A DNA stretch of 10,481 bases from Mycogone perniciosa (GCA_025331125.1 JAOALB010000305.1:1-10481), one strand, 5' to 3'. Positions 1 to 7,531 are shown, counted from the stretch's first letter. Made by a program: numbers and translations. The notes: generated by a model not told the origin, from the letters alone.

Positions 1-30
1 CCGCGCCCCCCCCCCCGCCCCCCCGGCCTC
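1..30. repeat. C-rich low-complexity tract
   Basis: Almost pure C with a few G, ending where the first dyad motif of the adjacent array begins. It may be a real low-complexity tract or an assembly edge. No gene is visible. Confidence 0.7.
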
Positions 31-163
31 CCAGTAACCATATTTAGTAGGTGACTGGTAGCCCCTATATACCAGTAACCGCCCTAGGACTAGGTACTGG
101 TAGCCCTAGCATACCAGTAACCACCCCTAGAATAGGTACTGGTAAACCCCGCATACTGCCAAC
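27..163. repeat. 42-bp tandem repeat array A with inverted motif pairs
   Basis: Three units of about 42 bp start near 27, 69 and 111. Each carries a CCAGTAACC-type box followed by a GGTACTGGTA-type box, so each unit can fold back on itself. The 12-bp dyad sites start at 27, 51, 68, 93, 110 and 135, giving alternating gaps of 24-25 and 17 bp, and a degenerate site follows at 152. The same motif and spacing recur in the array at 3979-4144. No coding sense is visible. Confidence 0.85.
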
Positions 164-175
164 TTTAGTGATGAA

Positions 176-496
176 GTTACTGGGAATCAACCTTGGAGGT
201 GGCGGGCATTACCAGTAACATAATGCTCTCGGTTACCAGTACTTGCGTATGCCCGCTAATAGAGTTACTAGGAACAAAAATACACCTTAAATCAAGTTCC
301 CAGTAACTTGTCAACTTGTTTTGGGCTTTCATGGCATTAGCAGTAACAAATGGCATCCTTGGTAAAGGGTACTGGCAACAATTCCGCTCCGCGCAAAAAT
401 CTACTCTAAGCCTCTGAGTCGATTACCAGTAACTCCCTCCTTATCTTCCCGCGGAGCCAAGTCGCCGCTCTATTTCACCTACCAATTACCGGTAAC
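176..496. repeat. Dispersed copies of the GTTAC-NN-GTAAC dyad motif
   Basis: Nine further 12-bp sites start at 176, 208, 232, 264, 296, 336, 368, 422 and 485. Examples are ATTACCAGTAAC at 208-219 and 422-433, GTTCCCAGTAAC at 296-307 and ATTACCGGTAAC at 485-496. Arms are TTAC/GTAA with a 2-bp centre of CA, TG or CG, so the site is nearly symmetrical and can be read on either strand. Spacing is looser than in the tandem part, mostly 24-40 bp. The copy number in about 320 bp is far above chance. Confidence 0.8.
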
Positions 497-985
497 TTGC
501 TTATGGCCTCCACGGAGCAGTGAAATGCGGGTACTGCTCGGTGTTTACATGTGGCACTAGTTATGCCTCCTAACGAATGTCTATATCGTTCTTCTACTTC
601 GATACATAGGTAATTTAACAGTACTATTGTTGAGCAGTCACTTTCCAGCGCTAGAAGGGAGCTCGAACTCAACGAGACCCGGGAAGAAATGCCCCGCAAT
701 CCACCACCTCGCGCAGCAGTAGGCGCCAACGATTAATTTAAGCAGTCCCCAAACTAACCAAAATAACACTTGATGCACAAGGCAGCAGCTATGTTATTTT
801 ATTTTAAACTTTAGCAAGAGGGCTATATGTATTGTACTGCTGCAGTGTAAAGCCTTAAATATTCATTCTAGACCACGGGAACCCATGCATTTTGCAATCA
901 CCCAGCAAACATTCCTGTACAATCTTTGAAGTTTGAATCGAATACCCAGCATCATCAGAGCCTTCATATCGTCTAAAATCTCATC
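497..985. other. Gene-free stretch upstream of the broken gene
   Basis: No convincing gene. The part after about 730 is A/T-rich and includes a TATA-like GGCTATATGTATTG near 820-833 and a pyrimidine/A-rich leader running into ATCATGG at 983-989. This is the likely former promoter of the pseudogene at 986. A minus-strand open frame at 475-729 is rich in Ser and Arg, overlaps the last dyad motif and has no recognisable feature, so it is not called. Confidence 0.5.
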
Positions 986-2386
986 ATGGCCTCAATTCAA
1001 GCAAACAGCGCCAACGCCAACACCAACGCCGTTTTGGATATCATGAAAAAACTTACTATTAGCGATGCCCTTGCCATAAAAGAGAACTTCCCAGGGAGTT
1101 TTGTCTTAAAGGAGTGTTATGACGAACGGGTCAACCCGGTGGCCTACTTGTCAGGCACTTTCAACTAACCAATCACACTCATGTCCGCTATGTTCGACTC
1201 CAAGTGCGTCCTCAGTAGATCACGCGCTATAGAATTCATCCCTGGATCTGCCCGAGCCGAATCTGACTGGGACTTTTACATCCCTGCCTACAAGGAATCG
1301 GTAGCTGACATGGTCAATGCCCTCAGCATCTGCGGGGTAAACTGGCATCTAGAGGGGCATGACATCGCGACAGCCCTATAGGAAAACGGCTCTGCTACCG
1401 TCAGTCGACAGACTTTGATGACCCTAAGCTCGTGGGTGGGACTTCTCACACAGCAAGAGGCCATCCACGTTTTAGGGGAGCGGCTGCACAACATCGCGAC
1501 GGATTTCAAGATGATAATGATCGAAACTCAAAGCGAGGCGAATAATTTTACCATCAGCTTGACCTCGGATAGCAGAGCTCGTTTCTCACCAAGTAATCCG
1601 GTGCCAGAACGAGAGGAAATCCAATACAAAGATGCCCTTAGAAGGTCCTTTAGCATCCTTTACGGTTCTATTAGCACAACAAGGGGCCAAGAGAGAGTAC
1701 AGCTCATTATCAGATCCTACTATAGGGGTATCAAGAGCTGTATAAGCTTCATCAAAAGCTTCTACGCCAGCCATATACAATGCTTTATTAGGGGCTAGTG
1801 CGCCGGCCATATATATTATACACAGGCTAGCACAAGACGAGCTACAGTTTGGAGGAAAGTAAATGGGCAATGCGGTGCGAAGGTTAAAAGTGCAATTGAA
1901 AAATATATGAGCCGAGGTTTCGAGTTTATCGAAGCGAAGGACCTTGTGCTTAAAACTCGGACTCTGAACGACGATGAGTCAATGCTACTCGACTACGGCG
2001 ACATGTACCGACCGTGCATCAGAGAGAATCGCCATAAGCTACTCGATGGGTGGCTTGCTGAAAGACGAAAAAACATTAACAGTATTTCGTGGATAGAATT
2101 TAAGGGGAGCATCATCGAACTCTAAAGTATATAGGAGAAATGCTTTCGGACCTGCAAGAAGACCTTTGCAAATTCTGAGTCGGATCTGCCAGCAAACCAA
2201 CAGCGACGCCTAGCCAACATTGTTGCGCTAAGCAACAGCAGTCCTGATCTAACTAGATCTGCAGGTTTTCGTAGCTCGGTAGGCATGAATCTGTGCACGC
2301 GTGGCTGGCAGATGGCGGTACTAGCGAGGTCTGGAACGGTGTACTATGACTTCCAAGACGCAACTCCATGGTCGTGGGCGTTTTAG
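986..2386 (+). pseudogene. Broken gene of an uncharacterised fungal family with an NTase-like motif
   Basis: A single reading frame runs from ATG 986 (good context, ATCATGG) to TAG 2384-2386, 467 codons, interrupted by five internal stops: TAA 1166, TAG 1379, TAG 1796, TAA 2123 and TAG 2132 (codons 61, 132, 271, 380, 383). There are no frameshifts, and the frame stays protein-like between stops, including codons 388-466, which end in a YDFQDATPW segment. All five stops can arise from CAA, CAG or TGG by C-to-T or G-to-A transitions, as RIP produces. Residues 78-98 hold SRSRA then SDWDFY (D94, D96), resembling the G[GS]-x(n)-D-h-D signature of nucleotidyltransferase-fold proteins; the usual Gly is Arg78. 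From memory, relatives ending the same way occur in other ascomycetes, without known function. Substrate is unknown. I am confident it is one decayed gene, less so about the fold. Confidence 0.8.
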
Positions 2387-2811
2387 AGAGTTACCTCATG
2401 TATATATATAGGTATAAGTATAGAAAGATGCAGAGTACTTGTACATAACCATCCTCCGGAGTGCATGTATCCTACTACTGTATGTCCACGGTTAGCCCTG
2501 ACTATTACAATATGTTAACATTTAAGCTAATAAGGTGTCACATTATACCAAGAGCGATCACTCAAACGCTCACTACACCAAGAAGTGTGATCACTTGTTC
2601 AAGCACCGCGCTACCGCAGTGACCGCAACAGTGTTCACTGGAACACTAGTGATCACCTATGGATTTTCTTTGTGTATATACGACTGGCTTGTTACTCATT
2701 TAGTATAGTTGCTTAGACAGTCGTTAACAAATTACATTCCCCTGAATCTCAGAGTTCAACAGAGTAGTGACTGTCGATTTTGCTCAAGTTTTACCCTGAC
2801 CTTTCTGCTAA
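2387..2811. other. Gene-free stretch with palindromes
   Basis: Former 3' flank of the broken gene. It holds a short (TA)n run near 2399-2410 and a palindrome-rich patch at 2554-2656, listed separately. No open frame here looks like a protein. Confidence 0.5.
2554..2656. repeat. Palindrome-rich patch (GTGATCAC copies and a hairpin)
   Basis: Perfect 8-bp palindrome GTGATCAC occurs at 2587-2594 and 2649-2656, with a near copy GCGATCAC at 2554-2561. Between them, GTGTTC (2631-2636) and GAACAC (2641-2646) form a perfect 6-bp stem around ACTG. The role is unknown; it could be a protein-binding patch or the remnant of an inverted repeat. Confidence 0.5.
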
Positions 2812-2815
2812 CGTA

Positions 2816-2827
2816 AACCCTAACCCT
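2816..2827. repeat. Interstitial telomere-like repeat, two units
   Basis: AACCCTAACCCT is exactly two copies of the CCCTAA unit common at fungal telomeres. With the preceding base it also contains AAACCCTAA, the telobox known from promoters. Two units alone cannot separate an interstitial telomere scar, a telobox or chance. TGTTACGG, an LTR-like start, overlaps its last base at 2827. Confidence 0.4.
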
Positions 2828-2911
2828 GTTACGGTCTATCCCTTGGGAACCTTACCGGAACGTCACATGCATCATCCAATATTTCCTATGATTCAAGTAT
2901 GAGGTCGTTAT

Positions 2912-3136
2912 TGTAACGGTTCTGGCCCCACCTAGGGCTAAAGAGACGGCTAGCTTTACGGACCGCTGCAGCATATCGCTGCGACCTAACTGCTTGACTA
3001 AGGCAAAAGGGTACGAATCAATCTGAGTGCCTTTCAGATTGACTAGCCGTGCATATAAGGGTACTGTGCATCCGCGTGTATCACTCAATGGATCACTGGC
3101 AAAGCCTGATCCTAACTAGGTCCTAAACCTGTGACA
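2912..3136 (+). mobile_element. Candidate solo LTR, 225 bp, degenerate
   Basis: The segment starts TGTAACGG and ends CCTGTGACA, so it has the TG...CA ends of an LTR and imperfect 6-bp terminal inverted repeats (TGTAAC against TGTCAC). GTTAT lies immediately before it (2907-2911) and GTCAT immediately after (3137-3141): a 5-bp target duplication with one C/T difference. A TATA box (TATAAGG, 3054-3060) sits where the U3 promoter should be, and a 9-bp stem with a 7-nt loop (3018-3026 with 3034-3042) precedes it. No polyprotein sequence or primer-binding site is visible beside it, hence solo. GTTAT also recurs at 3178-3182, so the right boundary is uncertain. Confidence 0.4.
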
Positions 3137-3795
3137 GTCATCAATTCTTCATCAATAGAGGTATCTAATATAGAGTCGTTATTAAAGCCTTTATCCTAGA
3201 ATTCTTGGTCAGACATGCTAGTCTAGGTCTCTAGGTTCTATAATTTTACCTATTTTTAATAAATATCCTTTATTGACTAGTACATATTTTTCCTATAATT
3301 CTTTTAAAATATTAGAAAGTTCTAATTTATCTGTAAGAGAAAAAGATAAAATTAATTACATGCAAGTTAATGCTTTCATTTATCTTACATCTGCCCTCTT
3401 TCTATACGTTTATTCTGTCTTTCAGTAGCAGCGCGAACTATTTGATCAAAATCGAAATTCGCTGCTAACATTGCCTGCTTCCGCCCTGCAATCTTGACTT
3501 AGGACACAGCATGCAGAGGTATGTGAACATCAAGGTCCATCTTGACATGCATACCTAACGTGATGATCCGATAACAGGACAATGAGAACTACTCCGCAAA
3601 GCATCTCAAGTTCAATTCCACAGGTATTCCATGCTGTGTCTATTTATGTTCACTCACTTGATGCGATTTTGGATTCAAAGTTTCTCCTTCGTATCCTGCT
3701 GCATTGGTGTGCGACTCGTGCTGTGTATGCGACCATTCTCGGAGAGTGCTAATTGCCTGTTAGGCTTGGGACTCAAGTCCCTAAGTGGGGTCCCA
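3137..3795. other. Gene-free, partly A/T-rich stretch
   Basis: 3235-3400 is strongly A/T-rich, as expected of RIP-decayed or non-coding DNA. An 11-bp perfect inverted repeat pairs GACACAGCATG (3503-3513) with CATGCTGTGTC (3630-3640), 116 bp apart. GGGACT/AGTCCC forms a small stem at 3768-3781. The plus-strand frame at 3631-3930 has no protein character and runs into the repeat cluster, so it is not called. Confidence 0.5.
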
Positions 3796-4297
3796 ATTAC
3801 CAGCAATGGGGCTATGAGCGACGTGAACCTCGGTAATAAATTTACCGTGGTTGCCAGTACCTGCACACACGTCATCGGAGGATACCAGCAACTGCCATGG
3901 ACTATGTGCTGGATTACCACTAACTGCTGAGGGGCTGTCTAACAGGTTGCCAGCAATGACGACGTGAGCAGAGCACTAAGTGCCAGTAACCGCCCAGCTG
4001 CAGTTGCTGGCAATCAAGAGCTGCTAGTTACCGCTCAGTACAGGTTGCCAGTAGCCAACCAGTGCCAGTAACCGCTAGGCTCGTGTTGCCGGTAGCTTGA
4101 AGCTGCTGGTAACCGCCCAACTACAATTGCCAGTAACCCACTAGGCGGCGTTGCTGGTATCCGGAGTTGCCAGCAACCGCCCAGTCACACTTACTGGTCA
4201 CCTCGCGGCTGAGGGCTGGAGAGTGCTGGTAACCGGCTGCATGGGGTACCTGGAAGTGATACGAAACTTCAGCTGTCCTCGCAATCTGACCAGTAAC
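3796..4297. repeat. Second cluster of the dyad motif (GTTGC-NN-GYAAC form)
   Basis: About 16 copies of the same 12-bp dyad seen at 27-496. Starts include 3796, 3850, 3881, 3946, 3979, 4003, 4044, 4061, 4085, 4102, 4126, 4150, 4166, 4189, 4222 and 4286, and a half site GGTAAC follows at 4346. The outer arms more often read GTTGC or GCAAC here than GTTAC or GTAAC. GTTGCCAGCAAC at 4166-4177 is the most symmetrical copy. Open frames on both strands across it are by-products of the repeat. Confidence 0.85.
3979..4144. repeat. 41-bp tandem repeat array B
   Basis: Four units start with TGCCAGTAACCGCCC or a close variant at 3981, 4022, 4063 and 4104, exactly 41 bp apart. Each unit carries two dyad sites separated alternately by 17 and 24 bp, the same geometry as array A (17 and 24-25 bp). 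Unit sequence also matches array A in the stretch CCAGTAACCGCCC. After 4144 the period breaks down but the dyad sites continue. Confidence 0.85.
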
Positions 4298-4351
4298 TGC
4301 GACCTGGAACTGGGTGAGTCGGAGATTACAGTGGAGGGGTCTGGTGGTAAC

Positions 4352-4864
4352 TCGACACGCCTTTAATAGCACACATAAACCAAATTACGCTCCACGATGT
4401 TTTCCCTGACCATCTGAGAGCTTTTGCTATTATGCTAGTTCGTAAGGGGCGGGTCTAAGCAAATAACATTGGAGCCCCCGGGGCATAGTAAACATTATTA
4501 TCATCACCATCGTATCCGGCTTTGGAACAGACGTGCACCCACCGTGGCCTCAGTGGACCACTGTAACTCTGTTGACCTTGCTAGCAGATGGTCTCCGCCG
4601 GCTTGCTTTGCCGCTCAGCAATTGTGGAGTGAGCATTAGAATTAATGTTTTTAATTTTTGAATATAAGATAATATGACAAAGCATTGGGGGGCGGCTTGT
4701 AATAAGTGTCGCTTAAAATTAAAATGTTAGGATCCCGGATACTAAAACAAATTGCAGCTATAGATTGAAGTGAATATAGGTGGACGGTCGCCCTACATAC
4801 CTTTCTTACTCCCCGCAAGATTGACCATCAGTGTCGCCATCAACACTCCAATTCTACAAACGCA
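4352..4864. other. Gene-free stretch and probable promoter of the first paralogue
   Basis: No gene seen. A/T-rich blocks lie at 4640-4680, with TATA-like GAATATAAGATAATA, and at 4715-4775. The last 60 bases are C/A-rich and lead into GCAATGG at the start codon, with a purine at -3, which suits a fungal 5' leader. Confidence 0.45.
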
Positions 4865-5859
4865 ATGGGACAATTTGGTGCTGCGCACCCACATGGTAAC
4901 TGGCGGGGGATGAATAACGCGAGGTTTTCGTCGGCAGGCGATGAGGTGGGCGAAGATGGGAGACTGAGTCAAAAAGGACTTACCATCACCCCCAAGCATC
5001 CAGGTAGAACTAAAGAGACGGCTCTTTCTCAAGCGTTTCGACAAAGGATAAGGCAGTCCGGGAAAAGAAATCTCTCCGAGCGAGATGCAACTAGTAGGAG
5101 ACCTAGAAGGAAATGGACTCTAGACAAGGCATTATCTCTCTCTCACACACTCATCAGACCAGATGCGGACGAATTCTTCACTGCAAATTGTCAGGCAGCT
5201 CTTGTTGACTGGATATCATTGCTTCAGAACACCACGCTGGATACGAACGCACCAATATCGGAACTCAACATCAAATCTGCGCTGCAGATTTTAGACAACA
5301 TCATTACAAACCCAGGGACCAAGGGATTGCCACGAAGGTTCGGCTACGTCAGACTCGTGGAATTTTTCGAATGTCTCAAAGGCAAAATAAAGACCAAAAG
5401 GGAGAGAGATTTATTCCAAGGCGAGTCCGGCCGCGGGGATGCCACCGTTGCGATTGAGGCCTGTCTTCACGCCCTAGAGGGTGATTTGGCCCCTAGTCAG
5501 ATCAGGAGTCAGTTAAAGGAACGTAAAAGAATTGGTGTACGTTGGAAAATGCTAGCCGAACAGTCTGTGTTCTTGCTACTTATATATTCGGCTGCAGCTG
5601 AGACAATTGTGTACGTAAGTTCATCGCCACTGTCTTTACGTATGCTAAATGACCGCGAGCTAGGAAGAATAAGTCACGAACCGATGACGAGACTATTAAA
5701 CAACTCGCTGCCAGGATTTTGAATGGCGTCCCCGAGCAGGCTAGAAGCGTATGCACCGAAATGTCAAAGTTTGCTGAAAAAGCAGCTGCTCCAGGGAATT
5801 CAGATCTTATGGCAGAAGTTAGAGAGAGAGTCAGGGGGTGGTTGCACTTTAGAGTTTAG
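4865..5859 (+). CDS. Uncharacterised fungal protein, paralogue 1 (spliced, 313 aa)
   Basis: I do not recognise a function. The model is exon 4865-5614 (250 codons), intron 5615-5667, exon 5668-5859 (63 codons plus TAG). Unspliced, the frame stops at 5722 in sequence unlike its neighbour; spliced, the C-terminus (LAARILNGVP...) aligns with the spliced C-terminus of the paralogue at 6563, and total lengths agree. The first 75 residues are polar and probably disordered. A basic patch RRPRRK (78-83), possibly nuclear-targeting or nucleic-acid-binding, precedes the conserved part (98-250). Conserved blocks are RRFGY (157-161), GRGD (189-192), RIGVRW (222-227) and a hydrophobic LLLIYSAAAETIVY (237-250), more likely a buried helix than a membrane anchor. 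No signal peptide is seen. The start at 4865 has a G at -3 and a G at +4. Similar RIG.RW...YS..AE proteins exist in other fungi, as far as I recall, without a known role. Confidence 0.8.
5615..5667 (+). other. Intron of paralogue 1 (53 bp, phase 0)
   Basis: The donor is GTAAGT and a possible branch site GCTAAA lies at 5644-5649. The end reads GCTAGGAAG: an AG at 5662-5663 comes first, but only the AG at 5666-5667, 4 nt on, keeps the frame of the conserved C-terminus. A third AG at 5672-5673 is also in frame and would remove two codons. The intron lies at the same codon and phase as in the paralogue. Confidence 0.75.
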
Positions 5860-6562
5860 ATGTATTTTGAGCATCTGAATAAGCGTCTGTTTAGAAGCCC
5901 GCCATGTGAGAAATAATAATAGAGTGAGAGGATGTGTAGCATCCTAAAGCCCCCCTCCTGAAGTCACCCATCCTCAAGCCAGATGTCCCATCCAAGAGGG
6001 GCCCACCCTAAAGCCATGTGATCTCATCCTACAGGCGCTGCTGTCCTAAGGCTAAGCGCTGCATCCCATCCTAAAGCGGCCAACTCCAAAGCCCCGTGTT
6101 CCATCCCAAAGTATCCCATCCCAAAGCGCTCCATCCCAAAGCGTTCCATCCCAAAGTGTCCCATTCTCAAGCGCAATCCCATTCGTAAGCGCTGAAGCCC
6201 AGCGTCCCATTTCTAAGCGCTGCTTACGTGTCCAGCTGCAAGCACTGACTACTAGGCGGCTGCCTGGATGCCAAGGGCAACCCTAAGCGCCTAACTGCAG
6301 GACAAGTGGTGACATCTAAATTGAGGGGGTTATGGACAACCAAAATAAGCCACGAAAACAAACATAAATAAATACTATAAACAAATGGATTTTAGAACGT
6401 CGAAATAAAGTTTAAAGTAAATTTGATCATCATGCTAATATAAATGCCCAATTAAATGTCAAACAAAGGCTGTCATGAATGCCATACTAGATTTCTTTAG
6501 ATTTCATAATAAATATCACGAAAGCCTCTTGAAGTTACCTATTGGAAGTGGCACAGCCATAC
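5860..6562. other. Intergenic region between the paralogues
   Basis: It holds the 3' end of paralogue 1 with an A/T-rich AATAATAATAG near 5910, the minisatellite region around 5940-6240, and an A/T-rich stretch (6340-6540) that is the likely promoter of paralogue 2. No gene is seen. Confidence 0.5.
5940..6240. repeat. 15-bp minisatellite (CCATCCCAAAGCGYT) and scattered relatives
   Basis: Head-to-tail 15-bp units lie at 6101-6115, 6116-6130, 6131-6145, 6146-6160 and, more degenerate, 6161-6175. Related blocks (CATCCTAAAGC, CATCCTCAAGC, TAAGCGCTG) are scattered from 5940 to 6240, and one near 6285. The 15-bp period would keep a reading frame, but stops and poor continuity on both strands argue against coding. 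Confidence 0.85.
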
Positions 6563-7531
6563 ATGAATGAAAAACCGTTGTTCTACGCCATGTCTCACGC
6601 ACTCACGCCGAAAAACTCTCCATCGCAACTACCTAAAGGCGTTCATCCACAAACAAACAGCTTCTTAGCACTAATATGCAATCCATATAACTCGGTCAGA
6701 CAGGCACCTGGACACCTTATGCCACCAGTCATACGTTCGTCGACCACTTATTCCAATCGCATAAAGAAAAAATATAAGAGAAGGAGATCTTTGGCCGGAA
6801 TAATACACTTTCCCAATAGGTTTGTCAGGGCCGACGCAATCAACTTCTTCGTGGGAACATGGGAGTCACTTCTATGTGGTTGGGTATCAATGCTTCGCAA
6901 GACAACACTTCCACATGAAGTCCCTATTACAGCCTTCCATGTGTCCATTGCTACCCGCGCTATAGACAGCGTCATCACCAGCAAACATGGCGAAGTATTG
7001 CCGGCTAGGTTTGGTTACATGCAGCTATCAATCTTTTTGGACTCATTGAAGGACAGGATAAGACAGGAGAAGCTGGAAGGGTTGATCCAGCTACAAAGGG
7101 GTCGCGGTTGCGATAGTGTAGCTGTCGATAGATATCTCAGTGCGCAAAGCACTGCCCTAAACAGCTTGACTTCAAGGAAACAGCTACAGTACCACAGGCG
7201 GATAGGTCAGCGTTGGAGAGGTCTTGCCGGTCCATCAATCTTGTTGCTAGCCATTTACTCGGATGTGGCTGAGGCATTCGTGTACGTATCCTCGCATCCA
7301 GTTACGGTCGTGTGGAACTAATAAATTGCTAGAAAGGATACTTCAAGAGCAAACAATGTTACTCTTGAAGCCCTCGCTTCCAGAGCATTCAACAACATTC
7401 CTGCCAAACTTTTAAGCACGTGTTCTTATCTTTCTATGAGAGCAGAAGTAATCGCGAGATCGGGGAGATTGTTGGATTATTCCACCTTGCAGGATTTCAG
7501 ATATCATATTCGACAGACCTTGCTTAATTGA
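6563..7531 (+). CDS. Uncharacterised fungal protein, paralogue 2 (spliced, about 305 aa)
   Basis: Tandem paralogue of the gene at 4865; roughly a third or more of positions are identical by eye over the conserved 150 residues. The model is exon 6563-7285 (241 codons), intron 7286-7336, exon 7337-7531 (64 codons plus TGA). The frame is open upstream only to 6533, where the nearest start-like codon is TTG 6542; ATG 6563 is the first ATG, while ATG 6590 has the better context (GCCATG) and would give 296 residues. Features are a basic cluster KKKYKRRR (68-75), an ARFGY block (148-152), GRG (180-182), RRIGQRW (212-218) and a hydrophobic LLLAIYSDVAEAFVY ending at the intron. The spliced C-terminus (LASRAFNNIP...STCSYLSMRAE) matches that of paralogue 1. 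Function is unknown; both genes look intact, so they were either spared or never seen as repeats by RIP. Confidence 0.78.
7286..7336 (+). other. Intron of paralogue 2 (51 bp, phase 0)
   Basis: The donor GTATCC is weaker than in paralogue 1, and a branch-like CTAAT lies at 7318-7322. The end is GCTAGAAAG, with AG at 7331-7332 and again at 7335-7336. Only the second AG, 4 nt downstream, joins to the conserved C-terminal frame. If the intron is retained, translation ends at a TAA at 7319-7321. Confidence 0.7.

Noticed and set aside
27..163. CRISPR-like array because of short regular repeats
   Set aside because: There are only three units, with no unique spacers and each unit internally inverted; the window is eukaryotic in gene structure.
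475..729. Minus-strand frame of 84 residues
   Set aside because: It has no recognisable features, a low-complexity Ser/Arg composition, and overlaps the last dyad motif.
1120..1215. An intron covering the first stop at 1166
   Set aside because: A branch-like CTAAC is present at 1164-1168, but there is no good donor upstream, and the frame carries on through the stop without a shift.
986..2386. Recoding of TAA/TAG as glutamine to make the long frame a working gene
   Set aside because: The same frame ends with TAG and paralogue 1 ends with TAG, so TAG is a normal stop here. RIP-like mutation explains the stops more simply.
2852..3088. Minus-strand frame of 78 residues
   Set aside because: It lies within the candidate LTR, which explains the sequence better; no conserved protein is recognised.
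3631..3930. Plus-strand frame of 99 residues
   Set aside because: It extends into the dyad-motif cluster, has no domain or good start context, and overlaps another equally open frame on the other strand.
27..4297. Explaining the GTTAC/GTTGC difference between arrays purely by RIP
   Set aside because: G-to-A and C-to-T changes fit, but the CpA in the motif centre stays mostly unmutated in array A, which RIP should also have hit.
4121..4372. Overlapping frames on both strands in array B
   Set aside because: They are translations of the repeat; near-symmetrical units leave both strands open.
6542..6562. TTG at 6542 as the start of paralogue 2
   Set aside because: Non-ATG starts are rare in fungal nuclear genes, and ATG codons at 6563 and 6590 follow closely, the latter in good context.
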